A stretch of DNA of 64,000 bases, from positions 62,001 to 126,000 of the forward strand of contig MSJI02000111.1 in NCBI GenBank assembly GCA_001931905.2. The letters are read 5' to 3'. The notes below the pieces were generated by a model. The model saw nothing but the letters and a program-made list of their open reading frames with translations, searched no databases and was not told the origin of the DNA. Positions 39,759 to 51,074 of this stretch are shown piece by piece. Origin of the DNA: Cladosporium sp. IMV 00045. Lineage: Eukaryota; Ascomycota; Dothideomycetes; Cladosporiales; Cladosporiaceae. The translations under genes and the position numbers were made by a program. Position 1 is the stretch's first letter. The number at the start of each line of letters is the position of its first letter.

Positions 39759-42700
39759 ATGTCGCCCGCGAGATCTAATGCATTCACATCACTCTCCGAA
39801 ATCGACGACCAGACTGCCGCGAGGAAAGCGCGTCTCAAGGAATCGCGAGCCAACAATTCCGCACCACATGATATTCGAGCACAGCACAGGATATCAATTG
39901 ACCTGACCGGCCCTGACGATCTGTCAGATCACCAGAATGAAGCGCCACCCAAGAAAGCACGACCGGAATTGAACTCCTCGACCAAAGGGGATTTCTCACA
40001 AATGCGATCAGTCCTCGCCACAGATAGGATCAAACCGCCCGCGACAAATTCATCACCGAAATTGAAAACAGAAAATCCGATCATTCTATCTAGCGACGAC
40101 GAGGAAGAACTCCCTGCCGACCCTCTTGCTAGAAGCATGCACAAATCTGGTTTGGAGCAATCTCCGAGGCGAAATGCGATTTCAAACAGCCCAGGCATCA
40201 CGAATGGGGCATCATTGCCGAATAAGCGAGCGAGAGCACGCGACGAAACTTCTTTGAATTCACAAATGCCAGAGAAGCGGCGTCGAGTAGATGCACGTGA
40301 TGTGTCAAACCCGCTTCAGCGTCCCCGCGACCTCAGCTCAGAAGCGTCTAAGAAGCTCTCTGAGTTGATGCACAGAACAAGTGCTGTCACAAACTCAACA
40401 TGGATGAAGACTAGCAGTTCGAGGTCAGTCACACTTCTGGATGCGACGAGAGATGGAGCTATCTCAGATGCTAGTGGCCTTGAGAAGGCCAGGTCTGCGC
40501 GAGTGGTGCCATTGTCAGCATCGAAAATCTCGCTGTCAAAGCTGCCAACACTTTGAATGACACAGAAGGTTCAATGATTAATCATGAGGGCGCCGCTAGA
40601 GGCAAAAGCTTTGAGAAGCCTGAAAAGTCAGAAAATCAAAGTGGGGCATCGGCTGGAGAAGGCGGCAGACAGAGTGTGCCAAAGCTGTCGGACTTCCAAA
40701 GAAAACCTGTCCAGGAATCATATTCAAAGGAAAGCGCCAAATCTCAGGACACACCTGATGCAGAAAATGTGTCCGCTGGAGCTTCGCCTTCAACACAGCT
40801 GCAAGAGGACGAAAACAGAGCGCTGGCACGAGAATCCGGAAATCCGACCCAAAAACCATCCAATTCGACCATCAACGGTCATGGCAACAGGACAAGGGAT
40901 GAGATTCTTTGGAACCCTCACACATGCCCACGAGTGCCGGCGCCGCCCCTGACCTCTCAGGCCTACCTCTGCCTCAGCAGGTGGAGCTGATCATAGGAAA
41001 ATACATGCAAGAGATGCGAGATGACACAGACTACTTCACCAAGGCACGGCTGAAGCGTGCTCGACAATCAATCACGCAGCACCGCCAAAGAAACGCTAAG
41101 AATCAGCATGATCAACAGCAGAGTCGGCAACCAGCTGCAAAGTCAGTAGCTGCAAAAGTATTCGCTCGTCAGTGTGCGAAGACCGCTACAGACAACACTA
41201 CAAAAGCTGGAGACGGAAGTGCCAAGTTCTTCTTCGACAACTATAGAGGGAACAAGACCAGCCGTAGTACGCTGACAGCCAAGCCTACTCGGTGTGAAGT
41301 CGAACCAGATTACGGAGATGTCCCTGGCTATGCCCACTATGTGAGCGTGAATTCGAACATCCTCGCTCCCAACACCAAGACGATGACCGTGTGGCCGTAC
41401 TTTGGCGAAGACCAACCTAACCCAAATGAGTTTGAGCATCTTTACGACAAGGACACTACAGAGCGACAACGCAAGATTCGCCGACTTCTGCAAGCACAGA
41501 AGGCGGAGCAGTACGTTGATAGCGCATTGAAAGCTTTGGACCTCAGCTGGAATGACGTTTTGCGATTCCTTCTCGACCCAACACCAGACGTGGGATCGTC
41601 TGTTGCTGCCCGCGATGCGCTCCGCAACAAGGAGGCAAGCTGCTCAGAAGACTTTCCACACGTGGAGGGAAGCAAGAGATGGAAGTCAGTATTACAGTCG
41701 CTGGATGACATCTCTGAGGCCGACACAGAGAAGCTGGCCAAGGCGGCTATTTTTTGCGATACGTTCCGCAGGATAACTGGATTTCCTCTATGGCACGTTG
41801 CAAGGCGCAGTGACGCAGTCAAATCGGCACTTGATGCACAGGAGCCGCCTTCGAACCCCATCGAGTCTAGAACCTGCCGTATCTGTCTCACATTCAACTG
41901 TACCCAGCACGGTGAGCTGCGGGAGAAAATGCAGGAGTCGTCAGAGGACGAATCACAAGAGGATGACAGCGATGATTCCAGCGCGGAGACAGAGACGGAC
42001 GAAGCAGTTACAACTGACATTATGCATCCCGTTCGTATGAACTACAGGAAGCGTGTGCCATTCCCCAAAAGCCCACCAGGAGATGAACACGATACCGAGG
42101 TCACCGCTACCATGACGAAGCAGAGAAAAATGACAATTTACTGGGAGAAGGGCAACTACACCAAAGCTGGGGACTGCGGTCCGTTTTATCCCTGCCATCA
42201 TCCTGGGGTGACTTGCGCAGCCGCCAATTGCTCTTGCGTTGTCAATAGGACGCCATGTGAGAAAAGCTGTAGCTGCTCTTCCGCCTGCCCGCGAAAGTTC
42301 CAAGGCTGCGCTTGCTCCTCAGCGAGGAACAGAAAGTCCGGCGACTTCGTCTGCATGAGAGACGAGCGATGTGCGTGTTACCAAATGGGCCGTGAGTGCG
42401 ACCCCGACTTGTGCGGATCTTGTGGTGTCTGCGACGTGCTCGATCCCGTGCATCGTCACGACAACATGAAAAGCAAATGCCACAATGCTGCTATTCAGAG
42501 AGCTATCCCCGAACACACTTTGCTCGGGGACAGCGGCGTTCACGGCATGGGACTTTACGCCGGCCAAGATATCAAGGAGCACGAGTTCATCGGCGAATAC
42601 AAAGGCGAGGTCGTCACACAGCGAGAAGCCGAACGCCGTGGAGCCGTGTACTACTACCAGAACAATTCCTACCTCTTCATGCTCAATCCCAAGCAAGAAG

Positions 42701-43470
42701 TCGACAGCACTCTCTACGGCAATAAAACTCGATTCATGAACCACCGTAGCAAGCCCGGCGCGAACGTCTACCCCTTAGTCCGACTGGTCAACACCGTGCA
42801 CCGCATCGGCCTCTTCGCCGCCTACAACATCAAAGCGGGCGAAGAGCTCTTCTTCGACTACGGCCGCATGTACTCTCAGGACTTGATCGGCGGCAAGGAG
42901 ACCTTGGATTCCAAGCCCGCGCGCACCAAGCTCGTCGAGACCTTCTACGAGGTCGAAGACGAAGAAGACGAAGTCGGCAACCTCCGTGCAAAGAAGGCTC
43001 CCGCTAACGGCAGGTCTCGCCCGCGTGCACGCAAAACTGATCCCGCCAGGCCCAAGAAGCAGAAGGGCGGTGCGCGCGCGGGTGCTGGTCGCAAGCCGGG
43101 CAAGAAGAAGGCGCAGGCTATTAGGAAGGCCGCTGCCGCTGCTGCTGCTACACTTGCTGAAAACGAAGCCGCACGTGATCCTGGGCAGACTGCTCTCGAC
43201 GACGTCAGCGACGACGAGGAGGGCGACGACGATGCCGCTGTTCCTTTCGAGTTGGCCCAAGACCGTCTTGCCGCTTATAACATTTCTCAAGATAAGGACT
43301 TGAGTGTGAATGAAGGCGACGAGGGCGATGACGACGATGAATACGACCCTTCGGGGCCGGACGATGGGGTTGATGAGAAGGAGAGCAGCGAGGAGGAGTA
43401 TGAGAGTGAGAATGAAGAGGAGTATTACATGCGGACCAGGCGTGGGCGGCCGCGCAAGGCTGTCTTGTGA
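39759..43470 (+). CDS. KMT6: Polycomb-type H3K27 methyltransferase KMT6/EZH2, N-terminal frame unresolved
   Basis: The core in frame from about 40924 to 43470 is a fungal EZH2 homolog, catalytic subunit of PRC2. Parts in order: an N-terminal helical region; an acidic linker; the CXC cysteine-rich pre-SET domain (about 42170-42450; CGPFYPCHHPGVTC, ANCSCVV, CEKSCSCSSACPRKFQGCAC); and the SET domain (42520-42880; GDSGVHGMGLYAG, TRFMNHRSKPGANV, GEELFFDYGR). A long basic-then-acidic tail ends in an AT-hook-like RRGRPRKAVL. An upstream disordered part starts at ATG 39759 and continues to 40423; a 95-bp intron 40424-40518 (GTCAGT to CAG) leads into a second frame (SIENLAVKAANT) open to 40990. Moving from there to the SET frame needs a shift near 40880-40910 for which I find no canonical intron. 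Two SUMO-interaction-like motifs (ISIDLTGPDD, PIILSSDDEEE) lie in the first part. Confidence 0.85.
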
Positions 43471-44980
43471 CTGCCCCGCCTGGGTGGTCAATAGAGAGTC
43501 GAGGTTGCGATGAACCTTTTCAGATTATGTAACTTGGTTCAAGAACTCGTGGGCCATGGCTTTGTCTGTGGTTAGCTGAGTTGAAATCGTCGAAACATCA
43601 GCATGGTTGTATGAAGAGCAGATTCTCAGCGGTGACCTTTCATCAATCTTTTGACTTTTGAGATCCCATCCGAGTTGAATCAAAACCTACCATGCCATGC
43701 TTCTGTCGTGCTTTGCAGATCCGTCAAAAAAGTTCAAACCGACTTCATGGCCCCCCTATACCTACACTGAAGAACGAACCACATATCTCTATGCCTGCAC
43801 CAGGCAAAGCAGGGGCTTGTAAGATGTGGTAACTCGTACCAAAGCAATCAGGAACAGACTCCTCAACGACATGATTTATTGAAAAAGCGAACACGATACT
43901 AAAGCTGTCATGCTAAAAACAGCAAGTAAGCGGACGAACGATATACGACTCCTTTATTCTACTTAGATTCATGAGAGCACTATGACTGCGAAAAGGTAGT
44001 AAATTGATTGAAAAATGTCTCCAATGCACGGTACCAGGTTTATACAGACACAAACTATATAATGATGGCTAAACTGTTAATGTGATTGGCCATCGCTTCA
44101 CTTCACCTCACCTCACTTCACTTCACTAGACATGAGCTAACTCAACCCAAGCTAAGTAACTAAGTCAATCAAACCACGAAACGCCGCCACGACAATTCTT
44201 GCGTCCACGTCATGTTAACCCTACGTTACTATAATCACCTCTAGCTAGTTTAAAGGGTTGAGTGAATCAAGCAGACATGTCGCTCTTGAATGAAGTCCCA
44301 TCAAATCTAGCAAATCGGATTTGATTTTGACTTTAACGTTTGATTGATTTCAGTATTTACTGTCTAGGCATGAGGTACATGAAAATGCTAGTCGAAGGTT
44401 GATAATATCGTCTACTGGAGAATCATAGAAACCGACATAAAGAGTTTAAGAAACAGTAACTTAGTTATCTCAGACCTGACATACGCTACAGCTCGTCCTA
44501 ATAAGAGCAATGCGACGCCGCGCTTTGAATTCAACTCAGATATTAACAGAAGATAACAGGAGAGGCAAAGGACAAGAAGATGTGGAAACAGGAAAGTCAA
44601 GTACACTACAAATCAGGGTACTATTAACTGCCATTTTCTCCATTTTGAATACTATACTATTAAGTGCAAGGGGTATCGCTAAACGCTTTAAATTAGATAG
44701 ACGCAGTCGAACTATTACCGAAGGAAAAGTTTTCCCGTGGCCCGCCTTGTGTGAGACTAGAATAAACCAATCAAGCACAGAAAGAAATATAGAGAAAAAA
44801 AGGATATCGCTAACCTGCCATCCAAGACGAAAGGAAAGAGAAAAAAGTAATGTGGCCGTTAGTAAGTACAGAGGAGAAAAGATAGAAGAAGAGAAATCAA
44901 AGGGAGATTAAGAAGCGAAAGAAAGAGAAAGAGAACACGAGCACTCCACATCTGCGGGCACGTCTCGCCTCCTCCCCTCC
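43471..44980. other. Intergenic between two 3' ends
   Basis: 1.5 kb, AT-richer than its surroundings. A run of TCACT/TCACC repeats sits near 44097-44131. No gene recognised. Confidence 0.5.
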
Positions 44981-47900
44981 CTAAAAAGAAAACAACCACC
45001 TCACCACACTCCAGATGCCCACGAAAACCTTCCTAACCGACTTCCAGCACACAACCACAAACCAAACCCACCACATCAGCCCCAGCACCATCCACTCCAG
45101 AATCTTAAACCCGGCCCTCTTGACCATGCGGAACTGCCTGCGCCTCATCCGCAAGATATCATCGATCGCGTCATCGACCTGCTTGATACGCAGCGTCTGC
45201 TCCGTCGTAAGCCGCACGCCGAACGCGTCCGCTTCGTCGCTGCTGTTGTGCACGATATGCGTGAGTTTGTCGGCGACGAGCGATTTCAGATCCGCGAGGC
45301 GCAGGTGCAGCCGGTGGCTCGTGTTGGCTTGGTAGACTTGGCGGGTTTGCGAGAGGGAGGCGAAGCTGGCGTCGAGGTGCTTTGACAGGAGGGCGGAGGC
45401 GGAAAGGTGCGTTTCTTTCAGTGGGATGGTGGGAGTGTCGACGGAGGCGGTGCGCGCGGCGGCGGTGAGGAAGCTGGGTGGCGGGTCTTTGGGGGTGTTG
45501 GCGCGAGTTGCGAGGCTGTGGGCTTTGATGCCGGAGGCGAGGAGGAGGGCGCGGGCGCGGGCGAGGTCGCGGGGTGAGATGTGCTTGTTTTTCTGCAGGC
45601 TGTTGCGGGCCTGTTCGCGCATGCCGCGGTCGGAGATGCTCCAGTGGCGTCGTCCGGATCCCGCGTCGAGCTGGCTGAGACCGGTGATGGGGTATTGAGC
45701 GTTGCGTCGGCCTCTGTTCGATGTGGTGTCGAATGAGACGTTCGAGCTCGAACTCAATGCGGAGCCGTTACCGCCTCTGGGAGCGAGGAAACCATAGCTC
45801 TTCCGCTTGGGTTCTTCTTGGATTGCTTCTGAGGTTTGGCTTGGGAAATCGGCATTTGAGGCATTATCATTGTCGTCCGGTAGATTGATGCGCGGTGGCA
45901 AGAGACGATCAATACGGGGCGAGCGGCTGGCTTCCCGTCGCGCTGCGGCCTGCCGGCTGATGTGATCCTGATCTCCATCTTCGGTTGATACAACAGGCGT
46001 CAATTTCGAAGTTCCAGACTTTTCTCGCCCTGCAGCCGATCTGAAGGTGGGCAAATTCGGCATATGTAGACGCTGTTTGTTGCGCGTATTATCGATAGAG
46101 GTTCGTGGCGAAGGTTCCTCTTCAAGAGAGCCTGAAGCAGTTGCCAGCTCGCCGAACGAATCTTCCGTGTCAGAAATGTCCGAAGGCAATGCCGAAATGT
46201 CAGTGCTGCCTGATCCGTCTTTGTCTCTTCGCCCTTTACGATCGTTCCGGACCAATTCGGCGAGACGACCGCCCTTGAAGAAGCGCCCTACCAGATTCCC
46301 ATCCTTGACGGAGCCGTCAGTGGTGTTTTCAGTGCGAGACGTTCCACGTCTGTGAAGGCTACTGGCAATACTTTCAGATGTCTTGTGGCGGTGCAGTGGA
46401 GTAGGACGCGAATATTCCGCGCTGAGCCTGGTAGGATCAATGGCATTGCCACTTGGCTCGCGTGAACGATCTGACTCAGAAGCGAGCGCCCAATCTCTTC
46501 CCTCTGTCGTGTTGCGGTCTTTGCTCTTTGAGCGGAAGATTGGCAGCATCCGATGCTTGGATTTCGACACCGTATGCGAAGGCCGTTTGGTAGGAGGCGA
46601 CAGGTCCATGGCGAGGGAAGGCACGAAGTCCGTCACTATTGGAGATGATGGAGGCGAAGAGTCGAACGAAAATCTGGCGCGATCGCTCTCTGCAAGCTGT
46701 GCGAGTCTGCCATCGGCGCTCTTTGACCGTTGGGAGGGCCCGTTCGAGGCCACAGAAAGTGAACCGTTAGCACGATGCATAGAAGTTCGTTTCTCTCCAC
46801 GAGTGGGAAAAGGAGTGTTCTTCGAGTCCCAATGATCAGGCGAATCCATATCTGGCGATGAGAGCTCTCCCTTCCGATCCTTCGCGATCAAGGCATCCAT
46901 ATGTTTGTGGAGAGGCACCAAACTATCAGGAGTGCCGCTATTGCGTTTGCTGGACCTTGACTTGCGATCTTCGTTGCTTGATTCGCTTGAAGCACTAGCT
47001 GATCGAGCAAGTCGGGACAGCCTGTTGTGTCGTATGCGATCCGCCTTTTGGAGCGAAAGCAAATGGCGATGCTTGCGAGGCGCCTGTTCTTGAGGAAGCT
47101 CCTCTTCTGCGATGGGAACTGGAATCTCCTTGCGGTCTTGAGGATTTGACTCAGTACTTTGCCTGGGTACCTCTGTGCTCCGCTTGGATCGAGCTGGAAA
47201 GATGGTTTGATGACGGCGATTTTCGATCAAGGTCTTGTTGTCCCCTTGCTCAACCCAATAGGTATCAGCCAAGCGTTCAATCGGATCGATGCTCCAATCG
47301 TTCTCCGGTCTTGTGATTACGGAGCCAGCCGTGCCGGTTCGCTGATGACCTTTGCCTGCGCTGGATTCGCCATCCATCTCACCAGGCTGGGACGAGAATT
47401 GTGGCAAGTGGATGACATCGTCGGCCGCTCTGTATTGAGGGTATTTTGCAGCTTCCTCTACTTCGTCCATCCAATCACCGACGCGCTGAGTATCCGAGAA
47501 CTGCTCGGGTTGAATCGTGAGCGGCACCCGTTCCCTATTTCTCAAGCGCCTATTTCGTAGAATCTGTAACGGGTTGTACTGTCTTCCAAGCTCATATCTG
47601 CTGGTCGTGTTTGATCGTACGCGTTGAATCTCTGGCTGTGCATGCCCAGGGCTGCTCCGGCTCTCGAAGGTGTAATTTCCTTTCGCGGATGCGTCAGGTT
47701 TGAGGGGTGGTAAGTGCTCCAGCAGACGACGGTGTTCGTTGGCCAGCTCGAAGTATTTGCGCGCCTTCTCTGCTCGTGCCAGTGTTGCTGGGGAGAATGT
47801 GTATAGCACATTATCATCAATGGCGTTGGCAGATGGAGGTTGGCGGTCCCGGCTTCGACTTGAGGATCCAGGGCTGGGCGTTTTGAATTGCGAACTCACG

Positions 47901-48589
47901 CGAGGTCTGTCAGAGGTTCGTGTACGGACAGTGCTATACTTGTCACCGGCTCCGGAGACATTGCGACTCCGAGGAGTAGCAGAGGGTATGGGCAGAGAGC
48001 CGCTCGTGTGTCTTTTCCTGCTCTCGCTCAGGCTCAAAGCCATCTGCACAAGCTGCGCAGGGTCCATAGATGTAGGCCTTGCAGTCGCATTGTGGTCCTT
48101 GTTGCGATCCGGCGAGGACTGGCTGATCGAAACCTCTTGCGACAGAGGTGAGCTCCTGATCGAGGATTCTCCCGAGATTATGCTACCGGCCAGCCGCTTG
48201 TTGCCTGCTTGCAACCTTTCCTCTTTCTCGACACTTCTCTTTCCCTCTTTATGTCCATTCGCACCGTTGGAGCTCTTCAGTGTTCCGTTACCAAAGATCC
48301 CATCCCTCAAGAAACCACCATGGCCTGACAGCCTCAAGCCACTCCTGCGCTTCCTTTCGCTCCCATCGTCTCCAGCGCTGCCATGTTCACTCCCATGATC
48401 TGGTGTGAGAAACTTCTCCTTGAGCCTCTCCCCCTTCTCGCTCCATTTCTCTCCACTCCCCCGACTGCCAGCGAGGGAGCTACCTTCCCCCTGCTGTCGG
48501 CGGCCGCCTGAGTGCAGAGAGAAATTCACATCGGCGGCAGGGGTCTGGCGAGGCTCGGCGGAGGAGGAGCGGTGTGCATCGCCAGACAT
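44981..48589 (-). CDS. Large disordered protein with C-terminal membrane anchor (possibly Mtc4-like)
   Basis: Single exon, 1202 residues. Ser/Arg-rich low complexity covers most of the length, interrupted by conserved-looking islands: ARAEKARKYFELANEHRRLL (about residue 275-295), RQYNPLQILRNRRLRNRERV, VGDWMDEVEEAAKYPQYR, and DPIERLADTYWVEQGDNKTL. Toward the C-terminus are helices that could be coiled coil (HLRLADLKSLVADKLTHI; RIKQVDDAIDDILRMRRRQ) and a final hydrophobic stretch (ILEWMVLGLMWWVWFVVVCW) with a short tail, consistent with a tail anchor. I recall similar layouts in ascomycete proteins named after yeast Mtc4 (maintenance of telomere capping), but this is from memory and unproven. 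Function unknown. Confidence 0.75.
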   Translation of the reverse strand: MSGDAHRSSSAEPRQTPAADVNFSLHSGGRRQQGEGSSLAGSRGSGEKWSEKGERLKEKFLTPDHGSEHGSAGDDGSERKRRSGLRLSGHGGFLRDGIFGNGTLKSSNGANGHKEGKRSVEKEERLQAGNKRLAGSIISGESSIRSSPLSQEVSISQSSPDRNKDHNATARPTSMDPAQLVQMALSLSESRKRHTSGSLPIPSATPRSRNVSGAGDKYSTVRTRTSDRPRVSSQFKTPSPGSSSRSRDRQPPSANAIDDNVLYTFSPATLARAEKARKYFELANEHRRLLEHLPPLKPDASAKGNYTFESRSSPGHAQPEIQRVRSNTTSRYELGRQYNPLQILRNRRLRNRERVPLTIQPEQFSDTQRVGDWMDEVEEAAKYPQYRAADDVIHLPQFSSQPGEMDGESSAGKGHQRTGTAGSVITRPENDWSIDPIERLADTYWVEQGDNKTLIENRRHQTIFPARSKRSTEVPRQSTESNPQDRKEIPVPIAEEELPQEQAPRKHRHLLSLQKADRIRHNRLSRLARSASASSESSNEDRKSRSSKRNSGTPDSLVPLHKHMDALIAKDRKGELSSPDMDSPDHWDSKNTPFPTRGEKRTSMHRANGSLSVASNGPSQRSKSADGRLAQLAESDRARFSFDSSPPSSPIVTDFVPSLAMDLSPPTKRPSHTVSKSKHRMLPIFRSKSKDRNTTEGRDWALASESDRSREPSGNAIDPTRLSAEYSRPTPLHRHKTSESIASSLHRRGTSRTENTTDGSVKDGNLVGRFFKGGRLAELVRNDRKGRRDKDGSGSTDISALPSDISDTEDSFGELATASGSLEEEPSPRTSIDNTRNKQRLHMPNLPTFRSAAGREKSGTSKLTPVVSTEDGDQDHISRQAAARREASRSPRIDRLLPPRINLPDDNDNASNADFPSQTSEAIQEEPKRKSYGFLAPRGGNGSALSSSSNVSFDTTSNRGRRNAQYPITGLSQLDAGSGRRHWSISDRGMREQARNSLQKNKHISPRDLARARALLLASGIKAHSLATRANTPKDPPPSFLTAAARTASVDTPTIPLKETHLSASALLSKHLDASFASLSQTRQVYQANTSHRLHLRLADLKSLVADKLTHIVHNSSDEADAFGVRLTTEQTLRIKQVDDAIDDILRMRRRQFRMVKRAGFKILEWMVLGLMWWVWFVVVCWKSVRKVFVGIWSVVRWLFSF

Positions 48590-49659
48590 GGCCTGTTCTG
48601 GCGTTGAAGCTGCGCGGACGGCGGCAGGGAGTGTGAGATCATTGCAACAGCATCGTGTTTCAAGAAGTTATGAGTGGAGCTGCTTTGGGGATAATCGTTC
48701 GCGAAGTTCTGAGATGCGGTTGCTGGCTCAACGACGAGGTCGGCGCTTCGTCACAAAAGCAGAGTTGTGATTATTGTGGTCGCGGTGAGAGGATTGTGGG
48801 GAATGATGATGTGCTGGAGAGAGCGTTGGTGCACGTTTGATTTTATTACGTAGAAGCCGCTCGGGTTGGACGACGGTAACGATGATGATGGCCCCGACCG
48901 AGCTTCTAGATGGTGGTATGTGCGGGTAGAGCGGCGCGCGGCTGGACTTGCGACGAACTGTTTGGGGGGAGAGGGATGCCTCGGGAGCGTATCAAGTCGA
49001 AATGTGGGCGAACTGCTTGGGATGTTGTTCCCTCGGTCCTACCTCCCCTGCTTCTTCTGGTGAATATGATTCGTCAAATGTACGAACATGTGAAAGGCAG
49101 CATTCGCGGCCCAACTCCTCTACCCGCAGCTCATGCAGCCTTGTTGGCCCTGCTCTCTGCAGGCTCGGCAGCATACAAGGGCCGGTGTTCGGTAGTCCTG
49201 AGACATGCATATCATTGGCGAGATATATGTTGACTGACTCAAGTGTTTGGCATTGTGCATGAACCTGACCTCGCTTGATTTCTGTCAAGAGAAAAACTAC
49301 GTGTATGAAAAGCACGATATGGAAGTCGAGCTATACAAAAAGCCCTACACATAGGTCTGATACTGAAGGTGGTGTCTTCATCGCTATAAATTGACGGCAA
49401 ATCATCATTACTCATTCGAATGATAGAAATGTCTCCTACTTATTACCTGAGAAGAATGCCGCTATAGGCTCGTTCTCACGAAACTCTATACTAGCAATCT
49501 AATGTCCCAATATGGACACCGATATCAGGCAACGAGAGCACATTGACCCTTGGCAGTACCAGCATGACAATCACTAAATTCGCCAGAGGAATCATTGGTG
49601 TTTTTCTTTGAGCTACGCCGCTCTGGTATTGTCGAAGGACAGACACATCGACAAGAGAA
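48590..49659. other. Intergenic
   Basis: 1.1 kb between two divergent genes. No convincing gene. Confidence 0.45.
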
Positions 49660-50778
49660 ATGGACGCCCTCAAATAACCATCACTGGACACACCATCCGC
49701 CCTCAAACTCGTCTCCGGCTTCTTCACGCAAGAATGGGCCAGAACCGACCCGCGCGAGGTCCACCTCAAGCAAATTACAGGCGGCTTCATGAACACCCTC
49801 CACCTCATCAGACGACAAAACGAAGCCGCCACTGAGCCTTCAGCCATCCTCATCCGCCACTTCGGCCAGAGTGGGAAAGTCGAAGAACCACCCAGCTCCA
49901 ACCTCACTTTGTCCGCTGCACAGCAAGCCATCGTGTGCTGGGAAATGGGCCGTCGAGGATGGGGACCGAAAGCGTATGGGTTCTTCGATGGCGGAAGACT
50001 GGAAGAGTTCATCGACTCGCACACCCTGACCGCCGCGGAGTGTGCGCAACCGGATATCAGACGGGATATCGCGCGCAGCTATGCTAGACTGCATTCGCTT
50101 CATCTTCCGCTGCGGAGGGATAACTACCAGCTCATAGTCGATGAGCTAAGCGAAGCGATTCGTAGCAAGAGCGCTGAAATCGTCACCAAGCTATTCGCAG
50201 TCAACTCCCCCATCGCACACTCCTACGCAGCCATGTTCCAAGCAACAAACTGGCTACAAGAGTTCGAATGGGTCTCCTCCCTCTTCACCAAACATGACTG
50301 CAAAACCACCCTCACGCAAGGCGACACCAACCACCTCAACGTGCTCGTCAGAAACTCCACTTCCTGCTGCAGCAAATCCAACAGCCGCGTCCTCCTCATC
50401 GACTACGAAACCACAACCTACAGCCCCCGCGGCTTCGACCTCGGCGGCCACTTCACCGAGCGCATGTACTGCCACAGCCAGCCTGGCAGCCGACTGACTG
50501 GCGCTCCAGCGCCCGACGAGGACGAGCAGCGGGTTTTCTGCGAGGCTTATTTGCAGGAACTGAGGGATCTGGGAGAGGACTTGGACGCTGAAGTTGATAA
50601 TGTGGAGCATTTGATTTTGGAAGCGGCGGTGGGGAGACTTTGGCAGGTGCTGTTCACGAATGCGATTTGTGTGGTTTTCGAGGGGTTTGAGGGGGATGAG
50701 TGGTTGTTGGATCAGTTGGTGCATACTATGGGGGTTTATGGGGTGTTGAAAGGGGAGTTTTTGGGGAAGTATCGTTAG
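49660..50778 (+). pseudogene. Choline/aminoglycoside kinase-like gene with in-frame stop at codon 6
   Basis: The best ATG (49660) gives MDALK then TAA (49675-49677), after which the same frame stays open for 367 codons to 50778. The part after the stop is protein-like and includes the nucleotide-loop region of the kinase fold (DPREVHLKQITGGFMNTLHL), an EFIDSHTLTAAE segment like the choline kinase hinge, the catalytic loop (TQGDTNHLNVLV) and the DFG-equivalent LIDYE. Starting at the next Met (49789) would give 329 residues but drop the glycine loop. The catalytic loop has Gln-Gly-Asp, where choline kinases usually have His-x-Asp. Substrate unknown. An undetected upstream exon spliced in after 49677 would also rescue it. 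Confidence 0.65.
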
Positions 50779-51074
50779 AGGCTGGAGGGGATGATGTAGC
50801 ATGGTTGATTTGTCGCATTGCTGAAGTTCTCGTGTTGGTTGGAGATGTGATTTAGAAGACTGGCTATGGGTGAATCGCCAATACCGGAATCTGATCTGAT
50901 TTACTGAACATAAACTGAACATGATTAGACTGGATCTTCCTATTTACTAAATTATTCATGTATAATCAACTCATTACTTCTCGACCAAAACTCCTCAAGA
51001 CACAACAAGAGAGAAAGAAAGAAAGAAAGAGAGAGAGAAAAAAAACCCAACACGACAAACCCCAACCCACCCCT
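50779..51074. repeat. Short spacer with GAAA/GA microsatellite
   Basis: The GAAA and GA repeats cover about 51010-51040, between the 3' ends of the kinase-like gene and the convergent SDR gene. No gene. Confidence 0.7.
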
